From: Certhia americana
Lineage: Eukaryota > Chordata > Aves > Passeriformes > Certhiidae
Direction: 5' to 3'
Assembly (NCBI GenBank): GCA_018697195.1
Contig: JAGMWU010000047.1
Location: 186,001 to 250,000, forward strand
DNA length: 64,000 nt
Part shown: positions 27,281-38,880 of the stretch, in pieces
Layout: each line of letters begins with the position of its first letter
How positions within the stretch are numbered: the first letter of the stretch is position 1
Notes under the pieces: model-generated
What the model was told of the DNA's origin: nothing
The model's input: only the letters and a program-made list of their open reading frames with translations
Databases searched by the model: none
Translations under genes and position numbers: made by a program

Positions 27281-27360
27281 GGGGGGTTTTTTTTGTTGGT
27301 TTTTATTTCTTTTTTTTTTTGGTGGGGGTTTTTTTGTTTGTTGTTTTTTGGGGTTTTTTA
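27281..27360 (+). repeat. G-run / T-run low-complexity tract
   Basis: The plus strand has GGGGGG, then T-rich sequence, GGTGGGGG, further T runs and GGGG over 80 bp. The G-groups are irregularly spaced, so quadruplex formation is possible but not assured. A second, shorter tract of the same kind is at 29076-29122. Confidence 0.55.
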
Positions 27361-27434
27361 AGACTATTATCATCTTCAATTACCAGAGAATTTGCCTAGG
27401 ATTTTTTTTTTCTATGAACTGATATGAAACTAGA

Positions 27435-27487
27435 CACCCATCATTTTAGCATCGTATAGCACCCATCATATGCATCATTTTAGCCTA
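27435..27487 (+). repeat. Short imperfect direct repeat
   Basis: CACCCATCAT occurs twice about 25 bp apart, and CATCATTTTAGC also occurs twice (near 27439 and 27473). This pattern suggests a small duplication followed by an insertion of about 8 to 10 bp in the second copy. Confidence 0.5.
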
Positions 27488-29599
27488 ACACTAGTTTTTA
27501 CTTCTCATGGAAAAATAGAGGTTTGTAGCACAACTGCTGACATCCTTAACTATAGTATGTTACCAGGCACTGCTATAATACAGTACATATTTCTTTGTGA
27601 AAGAAATGGAAGCTGCAATAATAAAGCTTAACTTTATGGTATTGAAATTTGCTGTGTTTGTACCTCCAGGGAGAAAAACAATTAGAGAAAGACAATCTAC
27701 CTAAATAGGCTGGGAAACTGAATTGCTCTGTCTATGCTTCATTACCCTCCCTCTTTCTCATCTCACACTTTCCACAAATAGCATGATTATGTTTACCTGA
27801 CATCTTCATGCTTCCCTGCTGAGCAGGCTGAGGAAGCCTTGCAGCTGAGATCAGCAGTGCTTACTATGGGGAATGACTGAGATGTTTTTTGTTTAAAGGA
27901 TACAATTCTTGAGCTATTTCAGCAAAGAACTTCAGAGTGTCCCTGGATTCTGGAAGGGAGCAGAATAAATGAAGTGCCAAAGGGCATTTTTAAAAAAAAA
28001 ATTACTCTTGGCTATTAAAAGTACCATCTTGGCTGATGTTAGTACATCCTTAATTGCCTGATAGAAAGGCATGGCCTGAGATGCTAAACATCATCTTGGT
28101 GACCTTCATAACTGAGAAAGCCTGACAAATTTTTCATGAAGATTCCTTGAGCACCAAAACAACAATCAGCCCTAAGAGTGGCACTGAAATAAAATTCCCT
28201 TTTACAGATAAAAGCCTTAATAGAGAAAGAAAATATCTGGGATGAGACATGTTTCAAATGCTACCAAAGGGCTTTCCACTGACTCCCTTGAAGAACTGAA
28301 TCATAAATCCAGAACAAAAAGACCTGGTTGTCTTTATAAGGAGCAGGTATTTTATTTTTCCAAGTTATAAATTTAAATAACTAAACTACAGATAAATGGA
28401 CACAATTCTTCAAATTAGAAACCAATATTACATATGAGAATTAATGATGTTTCATTATGCATTACCATCTACATTAATAAACTATGACTGTATTAGTCTT
28501 AGCAGTAGCATCCAAGCCTCTTTTTCTTGTAGCCTTTGGGATCTTGCTCTAAATCTAGTTTTAATCTAATGCTGCGTGAGCTGCTGAATAACTGAATTTA
28601 AATTCATTTGCATTTTAGTTTGAAGCACTCAACTACTTAGTCAAAACAATACTGTGAACCAACCAGATACCTATGTATAAACTTTGCATCAATATGGTAT
28701 AGGCTTAATATCAGTAGCCTAAACCCCTGCTACTTCATTTGAGTTCAAAATGTTTGGAAAGATGTTGACTTTAACAAGGTTTTTGTCTTTCTGCTTTTCT
28801 GTCTTTGAGTCTTACAGTGCACATGACCTGAACTTGCTCTTCAGGTGCCAAAAGCCGCTTCTGATCTCAGAGTCCTGAATGACTAGAATTAAAGCTTTTT
28901 TCTACACTTTACAAAATGTCATCAAATTGAAAGCATGGAATTAATAAGCACCCTGGCTTTTCTGCCCTTTTATTTGTACTTTCTCTTGCTTGTTACAGTT
29001 AAATGGCTAGGCAGCTGTCCTGAACTCTCCTTAAAACATGGACTATGTTAAAATGAAATCTGCAGATTTGTTGGTGTAGGGTTTTGGGGGATGTTTTTGT
29101 TGGGGGCTTGTCGGTTTGTTTTGATGAGCAGCAATGTAACAGGTCTCACCTTCACAGTAGGGAAATACCTAAGACAGGCTAGTTCAGATCAGAATTCTTA
29201 ACCTGGATGAAAGGAGGATTCCCTTTCTGGCTGACTCCAAATTCAAGCTCCATCATCTCAAAGCTAAAACCTCCTGCAAACTTACAATATGTTGCTGCTA
29301 TTACTGGCCAGCAATCCTGGATCTGTTAGCAGTTCTGCATTAATCATTTCAGGTGTCACATTGTTATGAAAGGTGTGCACAGGCAGGCAGATACTTTGCA
29401 GCTCATATCTCAAAGGAAGCTGGAAATGATTTATTTTAGGATAAACTCTGCAGGACTGACACAACAATCAGAGTCTTTCTGGACTTCAGACAATAGTAGT
29501 GACAGTGTGGCTCCCACCTCCAGAAACTCATAAGGAAATATCTCAACATACCCGGCAATATTAGCAAGATAGGTACAATTCATTTCATGTGCAATGACC

Positions 29600-29642
29600 A
29601 AAATCAGGCTATTGGCCCCCTGTGTGCCAATAGCCTGATTTT
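29600..29642. repeat. Perfect 17-bp hairpin, 9-nt loop
   Basis: The left arm AAAATCAGGCTATTGGC (29600-29616) is the exact reverse complement of the right arm at 29626-29642. The loop is CCCCTGTGT. Complementarity stops sharply at both outer ends. The stem is too short for a typical vertebrate microRNA precursor, and a terminator is not expected in a vertebrate nuclear genome. It could be a relic of a small inverted-repeat element, a templated inverted duplication or a cruciform site. Confidence 0.8.
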
Positions 29643-32600
29643 ACACTATCTACAGCAAGGGAGAGAACGGCAGCTATGGCAATTTAATAAACTCATGTCA
29701 CACAGCTTGCTCCCATTCAGTGACAGTACCTGGAGGTCTATGCATTTAACATTATACTGATCTAGGGTCAGATCCTTCAGTTATTAATTCAAGTAAAGGA
29801 TTTAACAGAGAGCAGTAATATTGCAGTTTAAATTTTAAAACATTTGTGTAACTGTGTAGCTTATACAAATTATCCTTAATGCATTTCTAAAAACACACAG
29901 AACAATTTAAGGGCCCAGACTATCAGCTGTGATTTGTATGTCTGTGGCTTCTCTATTCTTAGTGCTGCTATAAACAATAATACATGGTTACAGTTTGAAG
30001 GGGTGTTCATGCCAACACTACCTGGAACAGAGTGACTCTGGACTTATGCCCTGTCTCCAGTCTACAGTTTTTGCCTCCTAGTGCCAAGAAAGTATTGATA
30101 GGAGCCAGAATTGCTTTTCACAGATTACCTTAGGCCTTGGGAACAAGCCACTTAAACAATTTTGTTACCCTTGCCCTGGTTTGTTTCCTGCGCAGCTCAG
30201 GTTTGCCAGTGGGAAGCGTGGACTTAGATTTTTTGTTCTCTGGTGAAGCTAATTTCTAAAGCTATCACATTCCTTACATGGGATTTGAAAGTATTTAACT
30301 TATTCAACCTTCTTATTATCCTGTAAAAAATACAGACTGAGGAGGTCTTTTTATGTAAATGGAATTAAGTTGTGAGACTTAATGCTCAACTATGCACGGT
30401 GTAATCAGCTGAGGATCTAGACCTTATGGTGGGAGGGTGAGCACTGCTCAGAGGTACGACCCAGCTCTGAAACAACGACCTCTAGAACCACAAACCACAT
30501 GGCCGCCTTCAGGGGGTGCTTTGCTGACCCAGTTAGTCCTGGCAGAAGGCAACACTGATGTAATTTCAATGCTTTTAGAAACCAACCTGACGCTTCTCTG
30601 TAGTGAAGTGCTCTGCCGAGTGGCTCTACCAGGTCATTCAGAAGTAGATTGAAGATGTCTGTGTTGCAGCACATTTCACAGTGCTGCACAGTTTACCTGA
30701 GGAGTCCTTCCCAAAGGTGGGTACTGTGAGTTAAGCTAGGGATTGGCTAGGTGAATTGGATGTTTACAGGTTTTTAATGGTATTAAGAAGAAATGAGAGG
30801 GTAAAAGAGAAAGGGGGACAGAGGGAAGAAGTACACCTTGCCAACCCTGTCTTTTGAGTAATAGTGATAAATAAGTCCATTATTAATAACCCAGTAAAAA
30901 ACTGTTCTACACTAAATATATTGAGTCAGCTTTGTGATGCATGTCAATTTGCTTAGCTGCACTGATTAAAGGAAAAGTGCAGTGATTTACACCTGTGTTG
31001 ACTCAGCACACTTGCCCTTGTAAGTAGCCTGTGATAAAATAGACAAATAAATAAAATAAAAGCACAACTCCTGTACTCTATAGATATTGCTTAAATAATT
31101 CATTATAGCTGCAGGGATAGAAGTAAATACAAAGGAAACTGCTTGCCTTTTGAAATACTAGCTAGAGCAAAGTCTTTCATTTTTTCCTGTTTGGGGTAGC
31201 TCATATTTTCTTCCTATATCCTCTTCAAGAACTTATAAAAGTACAAAACTCTTTAGGTTCTCATTCATCTATGCAGTGAAGCTGACATAATTCCATAGAT
31301 CTAAACATTGTCTGCAACTCCTAGTACTGAAACAAGTGTGGCCATGCAGCACATTAAACTGCAGTTCATTTGTTAAGTCAGAGAATAGCTCAGTGTTCTT
31401 AAACCCCTGTCTAGCTTCTCAGTGATGGCTCTCTGTCATCACGTTGCTCAGCTTGCTTTAGTGCTGTGATAGAGCTGCACTTCAGCTGCATCACAAATGT
31501 GGTCCTTGCACCTGAGTTGTGCAGTGTGGCTCTTAAGGGCAATGCAGACTTAATGCCAAATGGTTACTGTTTATTGTGTAGTGAAATAAAGAGGGATAGG
31601 AAAAGGCTAAGAAAATTACCAGGGTGTGTTTATGTGCACCCCATTTTCAGAAACAAACGGCTCAGCTAAATAGAAACCTATCATCTGCATAGGTGGGAAA
31701 AGCCACCCCTTGAGAGAACAAACTGTCAATTTTTGTCCTTGTAAAAACAGTGGAAAATATTTTAAAGGGTTAAATATGTCAGAATAGTAGTGTGTAAGAA
31801 GTCTAAACTGGTATCATATATGTATAAAAGCATTAAAAAGAGTGTGAAATGGTATAGTTCAAGAGCAACCACATTGGTTTGGAGCAGCAGTCTCTGGTCT
31901 AAACTGTGCTCTGCCAGGTGTCCAAGGTGAGCAGAAGTTGAGCAGCCAGGGTACTGAGCTGAGCTTAGCTGAGGATAGCAAAGATTTTGAGCTTTAGCAC
32001 CTTGCTAACATCATCACACAGCCCTTGAGTTTGGGCTGCTGAGTGGGATGCAGGCAGAGTTGGTCTCCCCTGCAGCTGCCTGGAGCACCCTTTGTTGCTG
32101 TAGGTTGATGCTATCCACCATCAGATAAGCTGTGTCAAGGCAATCCTGGGGCATTTTCCTAAGTGAAAGTGGTTTCAATGCAGTGAGATAAAAGTCCTTA
32201 AACTCAGAAAGTTATTTGGCCCCTGAATCAGAACTGTTGAGTCTGATAGGAAAGAATTCCAACCTCTGTTTTTGTGTCTCACTCTTTTTCTCCCTTTATT
32301 GTTGTAAAAGCAATGCACCTAAATAATGGATGTGAAATCCTACCCATGTTTAAATAAAAGAAAAAAAATATTTACTGATTTAACTTTGTCTGAGATTTAC
32401 CTGAGGATATTTATTACCTTTTTCCATATTTCCATTTATAAGATCTGCTATAAGAGAACAGCAACATGCTGCCCAACAGGGTCACAGTAGCTGTAAGAAG
32501 TATCTTTTTTCAATCCAAAATACATGTTACCTGTAAATAATTACGGAAAATTTGCATCTTGTTCTAGGATATATGTCCTTTCCTCCTCTGGTAGTGTTGC

Positions 32601-33040
32601 TGCCAGCATCTTTCTTCATTTTTGTTGCTCTGACTTGCTGTCTAATAGGATTACAAAAAGCAATCCTGGGGAAGTGGCCCCATTTATCTGTCCCAGTAGC
32701 CATTGGAGGAATGAAGATTTGGATGTAGGAAGCCTGTAGTCTTCATTGTAAACATGGTCTCATTTTAAATGGTGCAATATCTGCAACATGGAAGATATTT
32801 TCTTCCTGCCAGGTGGCAATATTTCCTTGTGCAGAACATTCAGTGGAAGCCTTCCAGTCCTCACAAGAGGAAGGCAAAGGCATGGCAAGGCAACAAAGAT
32901 GAGCAGATGGCTCAAGGATAAATGCTGTGAGGAAAGTCTGAGGATGTCTGACCATTAGCATTCGTGGAACACGAGTTCCTCTGGACTGATGGACTCCACT
33001 GGAGTTGCTGGGCTAGTACCTTTCTGAGGGTGAGCTGGTT

Positions 33041-33074
33041 TAAATATAAACATATATAAATATGTTTATATTTA
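33041..33074. repeat. AT-rich perfect 15-bp hairpin
   Basis: TAAATATAAACATAT (33041-33055) pairs exactly with ATATGTTTATATTTA (33060-33074) across a 4-nt loop. It is strongly AT-rich, so it is easier to obtain by chance than the hairpin at 29600, although 15 contiguous pairs are still notable. Such sites are prone to cruciform extrusion and to small deletions. Confidence 0.75.
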
Positions 33075-34869
33075 CATAAGCAGAAGTGGCAAAATAAAAA
33101 ACATATAACAAAGAGTGAAAGAGACTGGAAAGCAGAAGGATGATCAGGGAAAAAGCAGTAGTTCTTGTGTGTCATGATGAGATAAATGCAGTGAAGGAAA
33201 ATTAAGAGCTGTTTCTTTAGTGGGTTTCAAAACCAACTGAAATGTTTTTGTAATGAGGCAAGACAAATGGGCAAAAAGGTAGAAGAAAGAGATTTGCTGG
33301 TGGAAAACGTGAAATTAAGTGTCACAGGATAGCAGAAATATGGATTCGCAGTACATGTACTGTGGAAATATTATATAAAAGAGAAAAATAAAGGTAGAGA
33401 TCCCGGTGTGTGTTAATACAGGAATAGATTGTCAGCAATACCACCCATCTGGGTCAAAATCACTTGCAGCAAGAAGACGAGAGCATTACAGAAGTTCTAC
33501 TCTAACAATTATAGAGACACAAATGATGTAGGTGACAAAGACAAATCAACTAAATTTAGCATGACTTTGAGAAGAGTTGCTGTTTCCTGAGGCCTGTAAA
33601 GTCTGTTGCAAACAAAGAAGCTCTAGTCTTTGGGACAACCTAGAGAGATATTAAATGAAAACAGAAATCTTACAAAAAGCATATAATGGAAAATAAATCT
33701 ATGGTTTTTTGAAGAGCACACATCTAATGAGGTCTTCTCTAGGTCTAACTTGTGGAGGAAATTAAAGCAGGCAGTGAAAGACATCTGTGTGGAAAAGAGG
33801 GGGTAATGACTAGAGATAAAAGTTTGATATGACTCCAAAACTAAGTGAACCAGTTGCCTGAGAAATCTGTGAGAATGATAAATGAGAATGTTGTAGCACA
33901 TGAATGCAGGGATGGACTAGGAAATTAGCGCTACTAAATCAAAAGTAGAACTGCAAAAGTTCACACCACCCAATTAATGGGAAACTTACACAATCTTCAT
34001 TCTAGAACTGGCACAGAAGGGCATAAAAATAACAAAAAAATCCCTTTCTTCCAGCCTTCCTCTCTGGATTTGATTCTGTGTAGTACTTTGCTACGCGGGC
34101 TTTCAATGAAGTTTTCTTACACCAGCTGATCTCTCTTCCTTTAACTGAAAAGGAGCAAATCCTTTGGGTTATGTAAAATTCCTTTTATTTAACAACTCCT
34201 GGTTTATACTTCTAGAGAACCAATATGAAAAATAACCAACATTCTTGAAATCTTCCTTGAAACCAGTATCTGATTTCAGAGCATCATCTAACAGTAGAGT
34301 TTGTAGGCTTTAAGAGAAAGCTTTTAAACACAATGTCTGTTTCAACATCATTTTGTCTCTAGAGATATAATTTCAGCCTAAATTCAGATTATGCAGCTTT
34401 TATATATCCCTTCTCATTGTCAAGACATATCTTGATCGATATAAGCAAGCCTGACTTACTTAAACCTCTGGTCTTTGCTTTCTCTGAGCACTGTTATGAC
34501 ACACTGTGATTCACTGTTCTTGAACTGCTACAGTCATACCCCTGGCAAGACATTTCCTAACCAAGAGTATCCCCTGTCTCAGAGTTAACATGACCACCCC
34601 CAGGCCAGCAGAGTGGCAGAAGTGCTTTTTTATGAGAGTCACTCATTTGGACTGAAATTTTTTCTTTTGTAAAAGGCAAGCTCAAGCCTCTGGGCTTGTG
34701 TAACCTGTTTGCAATATGTTGGGTTAGGGCTGACCCTCTGGAATATTTCCATCTCCATCTTTCAAGCAGTGACAATACATTTTTTTTTTTTTTTTCCTGC
34801 ATATGCACTGCATGTCTGGCACACATTTCCTGGTACTGGTTACAGTTACTGGAATATGAAATGTCATAA

Positions 34870-35215
34870 TGTCCTGCTTCCAGCCAGGGCAGGGTTAATT
34901 TTTGCATTAGCCAGAAGGGGCATGGCAAGGACACAGAGGTTATTCTGTACCATCTCTCCTCCTTGCCAGGGGGTAGTGAGGGGAAGAATCCCTTCCAGTC
35001 ACATAACAGGGCAGTGCCAGTTCCAAGATGAGCTATCGAATGTGAATTGTTTGCGTCTCTTGCAGCCTTTGTTATTTATACCCGAAGCTGCAACTGTTCA
35101 TTTTATTGTCCCATTGCTGTTTCCAGTAAATCGTTCTTATCTCAGCTTGTGATCTTTACCTTTTGTGCAGGGGAAGGGAGTGGGGGAGTCAGAGGGTGGC
35201 ATGAGATTTGGAGTT
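34870..35215 (+). mobile_element. Degraded ERVL-type solo LTR
   Basis: The left edge begins with TGTCCTG and reads into GCCAGGGCAGGGTTAATTTT, as in the 5' end of abundant bird ERVL long terminal repeats. Further in, TTATTCTGTACCAT matches the middle block. CAGTAAATCGTTCTTATCTC (35124-35143) matches the polyadenylation-signal and U5 block, here with AGTAAA in place of ATTAAA. A purine-rich GGGGGAGTCAGAGGG segment lies near the right end. The copy is about 345 bp, shorter than my recollection of intact LTRs of this type, and the terminal CA is not clear, so the right boundary is approximate. No gag, pol or env remnants flank it, which points to a solo LTR left by recombination. The 147-codon frame over it is incidental. 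Confidence 0.65.
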
Positions 35216-38200
35216 TTTTTGAGAGGAACACTAAATTGAGGAATGCCATTCCTAAATCACAACAATATTGCAGCACTTCATGCTTAGGGGATCTTCTCTG
35301 TTGATGGTGATAGGACAACGTTTGACATTTCTGATGGAAGAAAGGGTATTTGACACAAAAGAGACCTCTGAGTCTGTTAAGATATGGGGCTGCAAAGCAG
35401 GGGTATTAACTTTATCCTTGCTGATAAGGTCATGGCATAGGTCATGGAGTAAGCTAGGTTGATGTCACTCATGGCAATGCTTATGTGTTCCTGGATCTAC
35501 TTAAGAAAACATTTACTTGCACTCTATCAGCTTCCTCATGTTCAGGTGAATTCTTGTCAATGTTTGTCAAAACCTTTTTGTTTTGTGGTTTAAGAACTTG
35601 AAGTTACACAGCAGTTTTTACAATTCAGGATGTCCTTTTCATAGAGAGCTGCGTAAAAGTTCATTAGCAGTTTAAGTCACTTAACTGGGGATAACAGGGT
35701 GAGTGGTACTTTAAAAAATTCTAACATATGCTTGGCCAAAAAACATTGTTGGGCTCTTCTGCTGCCTCTACCTCTTCTCAGACAGCAGCTCATAAGCACG
35801 TGCCCACATGCCTAGGTATGAGAGGGAGAAAGATAAATATACTTCCTTTGTATTTTGGCTGAAATCCAATGTTTTATCCCCAAGAAATGTAGACCAGGAA
35901 AAAAAAAAAAAAAAACCCAGAGTTTTTTTCAGCAGCTAAAAGGCAAAATATGAAATGTTATTTTCAATTTTTTAATCTGAAAACAAGTCTCCTTCTGGAC
36001 CCTACAGACTGTGTACATTTCCACACATTTATTCCCATCTCTCACTGATCTTATTTCAGAGTTGTGTTTTGTAGAAATGATGTGGAAATGCCTGAGAGCT
36101 CTGCTGGGTCAGGAGCTGCCACAGCTATGGAGGGAGGGAATCAAGCAGGCAAATTTATGACAGTTTGACATTTCAGATAATAGAGGTCAGTCCTTCAAGT
36201 CGCAGCCCTCCTGAGATGAGTGGGTTTCTGCCGGTGGATGTGGGAAGAGCTGGTACCGTTAAATTGTCCCTTTGCTGCAAGTGAAGCATGTGGTGATAGG
36301 CTGGAAGAAAAGAATTCCTTTCATTATTGCGAGGCAAATTCTGCTCTCTTTCTGATGTGGATGAATGATCCCATTCATTTCAGCTGTTGTACCTGCTGCT
36401 GGAAGAGGAACAGGATTTGAATTCGGAGAATAAGGCGTAATGTTGTGAATGAACTGGAATGAGATGTATTCATGCATCGATATGCAAGGCTTCCCCTTCT
36501 TGCACTCTCACAGCTAAGATCCTGACTGACTCCTTGCTGTGAATACTGTTTATGACATCTGAGACCAAATAAACTTACTCCATTTATTAACTGGTTTTGT
36601 GCACTTTTTCAAACGAAGATTCAATAATGCTCAGTATTTAGAAGTGCCGATGAGCTAAGTTGTTGCATTTCTCAGCCTCAAGCACTTCTGCTGGCAGTTG
36701 CAGGAGCTAATAGGATGCAGTGTGATAACAGTATTGGTGTGAGGTTTATAGTGTAATATTTGCTAAGTGTTTTGAAACTGGGACTTGGGAGTTACTCTGC
36801 AGGAGCAAATAAATCAGTATTTGTGTAGTCATTTTCATTAAATGTTACGAGAACCTTCTTATAATTGTATGATAATATCAAATTTAATAAACTATATTGG
36901 CTTTTTTTTCAGAACCGGGGCTAAAGGCCCCAGATAAACAAACTAATGACAGTTCTCAAATTAGAAATATGGCTTTATTTGTTTGGGTTTGTTTAATTAA
37001 AAGTAGATTTTTTTTTTTTAATTTCAGTTTGTTCTTGGAATTTCTTCCACTAAAAGTACTCTAATTAAAATGTCAACAGCTACTCAGCTTACTGCTGTTC
37101 AAGTGTGAATTGCCATATTTCTTAAATATCTATTTTTGAATTAGCAATGGAGAAAATAAAAGTCTAATTTCTGTAGAAAAAGAGGTGAAAATTAACTCTA
37201 TATTCACTTGACCTTTTTGATATCTGGATTGAAACCTTTGTTCCACAGAGAGTTAAGAAACAGCATAAAGGCTTGACTGTGATGTAAACCCAGTACTAAA
37301 GAAGCAAAGTGCTATAAAGAATCAAGAAATAAAAGGGGAAAAAAATGTGATTTACATTAAGCTGAATTGTAGCATCAGCTACAATAGCTTCTCCTGCAAA
37401 AATATGGAATGATTGAGTGCCATGGTCTTTGAATTTCTGTAGATGGTAACCATTAAATTTAAACATGTCAGGATTGAATCTAGAGGAAATTATCAACCTC
37501 TCTTCTGACCGAAGACAAAACATTTCATAAATCTTGTAAGCTTTTCTTTCAAAAAATGAAACTTCCATGTACAAACCTCTGCTAATGTGCCACTTCCCTT
37601 ATGATTCCTTATGAGGAGCAGTCTTCTGTTTAGTTAGATTCTATGCCTTGGAGCCAAGAATATGCCTGCAGTAGCTAAAATATGTACCTGCAAGATAAAA
37701 GCGAGAGACTCTTGCCTAATTTCTTCTGGAAAATATGGGGAAATAAAAAGTGTGTATGTGAGGTAAATACACAATAGTTACATTGTATGCATATTTATAT
37801 ACTGTATGTAGCTGTGCAACACCTCCTTCATGAAGGATAAAGGAAAGTCTCTGAACATGTTTGTGAACTTGGTGACTCAGGGAAAAGGATACTGAATTTT
37901 CTTTCCAGCTGGACTGGGAATGAATGAATTCTCAAGGCGAAATAGCCCAACCACAATTCTGCAGATATCTAAATTTCTAGACATCCTGTATTATGCAGGG
38001 CAAACATAAACGTGGACTTCTCTCCAGTCTGAGAGGAAAAGTATGGAGCTGCTCTCTGAACCCCCAACCCACACACGTTTTTTTTATTTTGTGGGAGTTT
38101 AGTTTGTTCCATTACAACCTACTTGTACACGCACCTTTAACTTGTTTGATCTCTCAAAAAATTATTTTCTCTCTCCTCTTGGCCTTGAACAAAAAAAGAG

Positions 38201-38851
38201 GAGAGAAGAATTATGATGTTCAGGTGATGAAATGGAAGATCTAGGGAAAGAAAAGCATTTCTTTCAGGGAGCTGCCTTTTTTCCCTACCACCTTCTAGTG
38301 CTAGCATCCCAGGTGTGAGTCCTTGCATGGCAGCTGTGTCATTCAGCCTCACAACCAGGCTGACTCCTGAAGAATGCAGTTCCTGGGAGCAATGAACACC
38401 AGGAACAATACCTATGTCAGTGTTTCATTCAGTATTTGGGTGGATCATCATTATTTTCAGGGAAAATTAAAACTGTCAGGAGCTCTTGGCGCTTTCTAGA
38501 AAGGGGGAGGTAAGGACAGAAGGAGTAAAGCCAGGAATTAGGGAAACTAAAGTTGTTGTATTTTGTAAACATCTTCAAATGACATCCCAATACTGCCTTA
38601 ATGGCTGCACGTCAGGAATTTCCTATGGGGGACTTAGGTGAAATTATAGACTCTTCAAAACTCAAAGTGTTGAAAAATTACCAAATTACAATGAGAGCAA
38701 GGCTTAGAAGAACTTAATGTTTCTTATAGAGGGCTATGTGATTCCAAAGCAGAGCTACAAAAATCCCTTTAGATTAGCTGCTGTCTATGGGTTACTAATG
38801 TCTGTCAGTCTGTCTAACATTACTTTTCTTTTATCCACTTCAGTGTAGTGT

Positions 38852-38880
38852 TGAAGGTACAACTTTTTGTTGTACCTTCA
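38852..38880. repeat. Perfect 12-bp hairpin with T5 loop
   Basis: TGAAGGTACAAC (38852-38863) and GTTGTACCTTCA (38869-38880) are exact reverse complements separated by TTTTT. The stem ends abruptly and no larger inverted repeat encloses it. It is probably a small inverted duplication. Confidence 0.75.

Larger units (their letters stand above)
20263..34869. other. Unique AT-rich DNA with minor structures
   Basis: No confirmed gene. It holds G/T-rich tracts (22344-22396, 27281-27360 and a shorter one at 29076-29122), a 22-bp tandem duplication (26004-26047), two perfect hairpins (29600-29642 and 33041-33074) and a candidate plus-strand exon at 24590-24672. Moderately GC-rich patches lie at 25080-25680, 26330-26560, 30430-30560 and 31860-32160. 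They account for the longer overlapping frames there but match nothing I recognise. Confidence 0.55.

Noticed and set aside
34709..35152. 147-codon open frame, plus strand
   Set aside because: It runs across a T16 homopolymer and into the solo LTR, so its open state comes from LTR sequence rather than a host gene.
38459..38509. Plus-strand segment between TTTTCAG and GTAAGG
   Set aside because: Only about 50 bp, one open frame with no distinctive peptide, and no phase partner that strengthens it.
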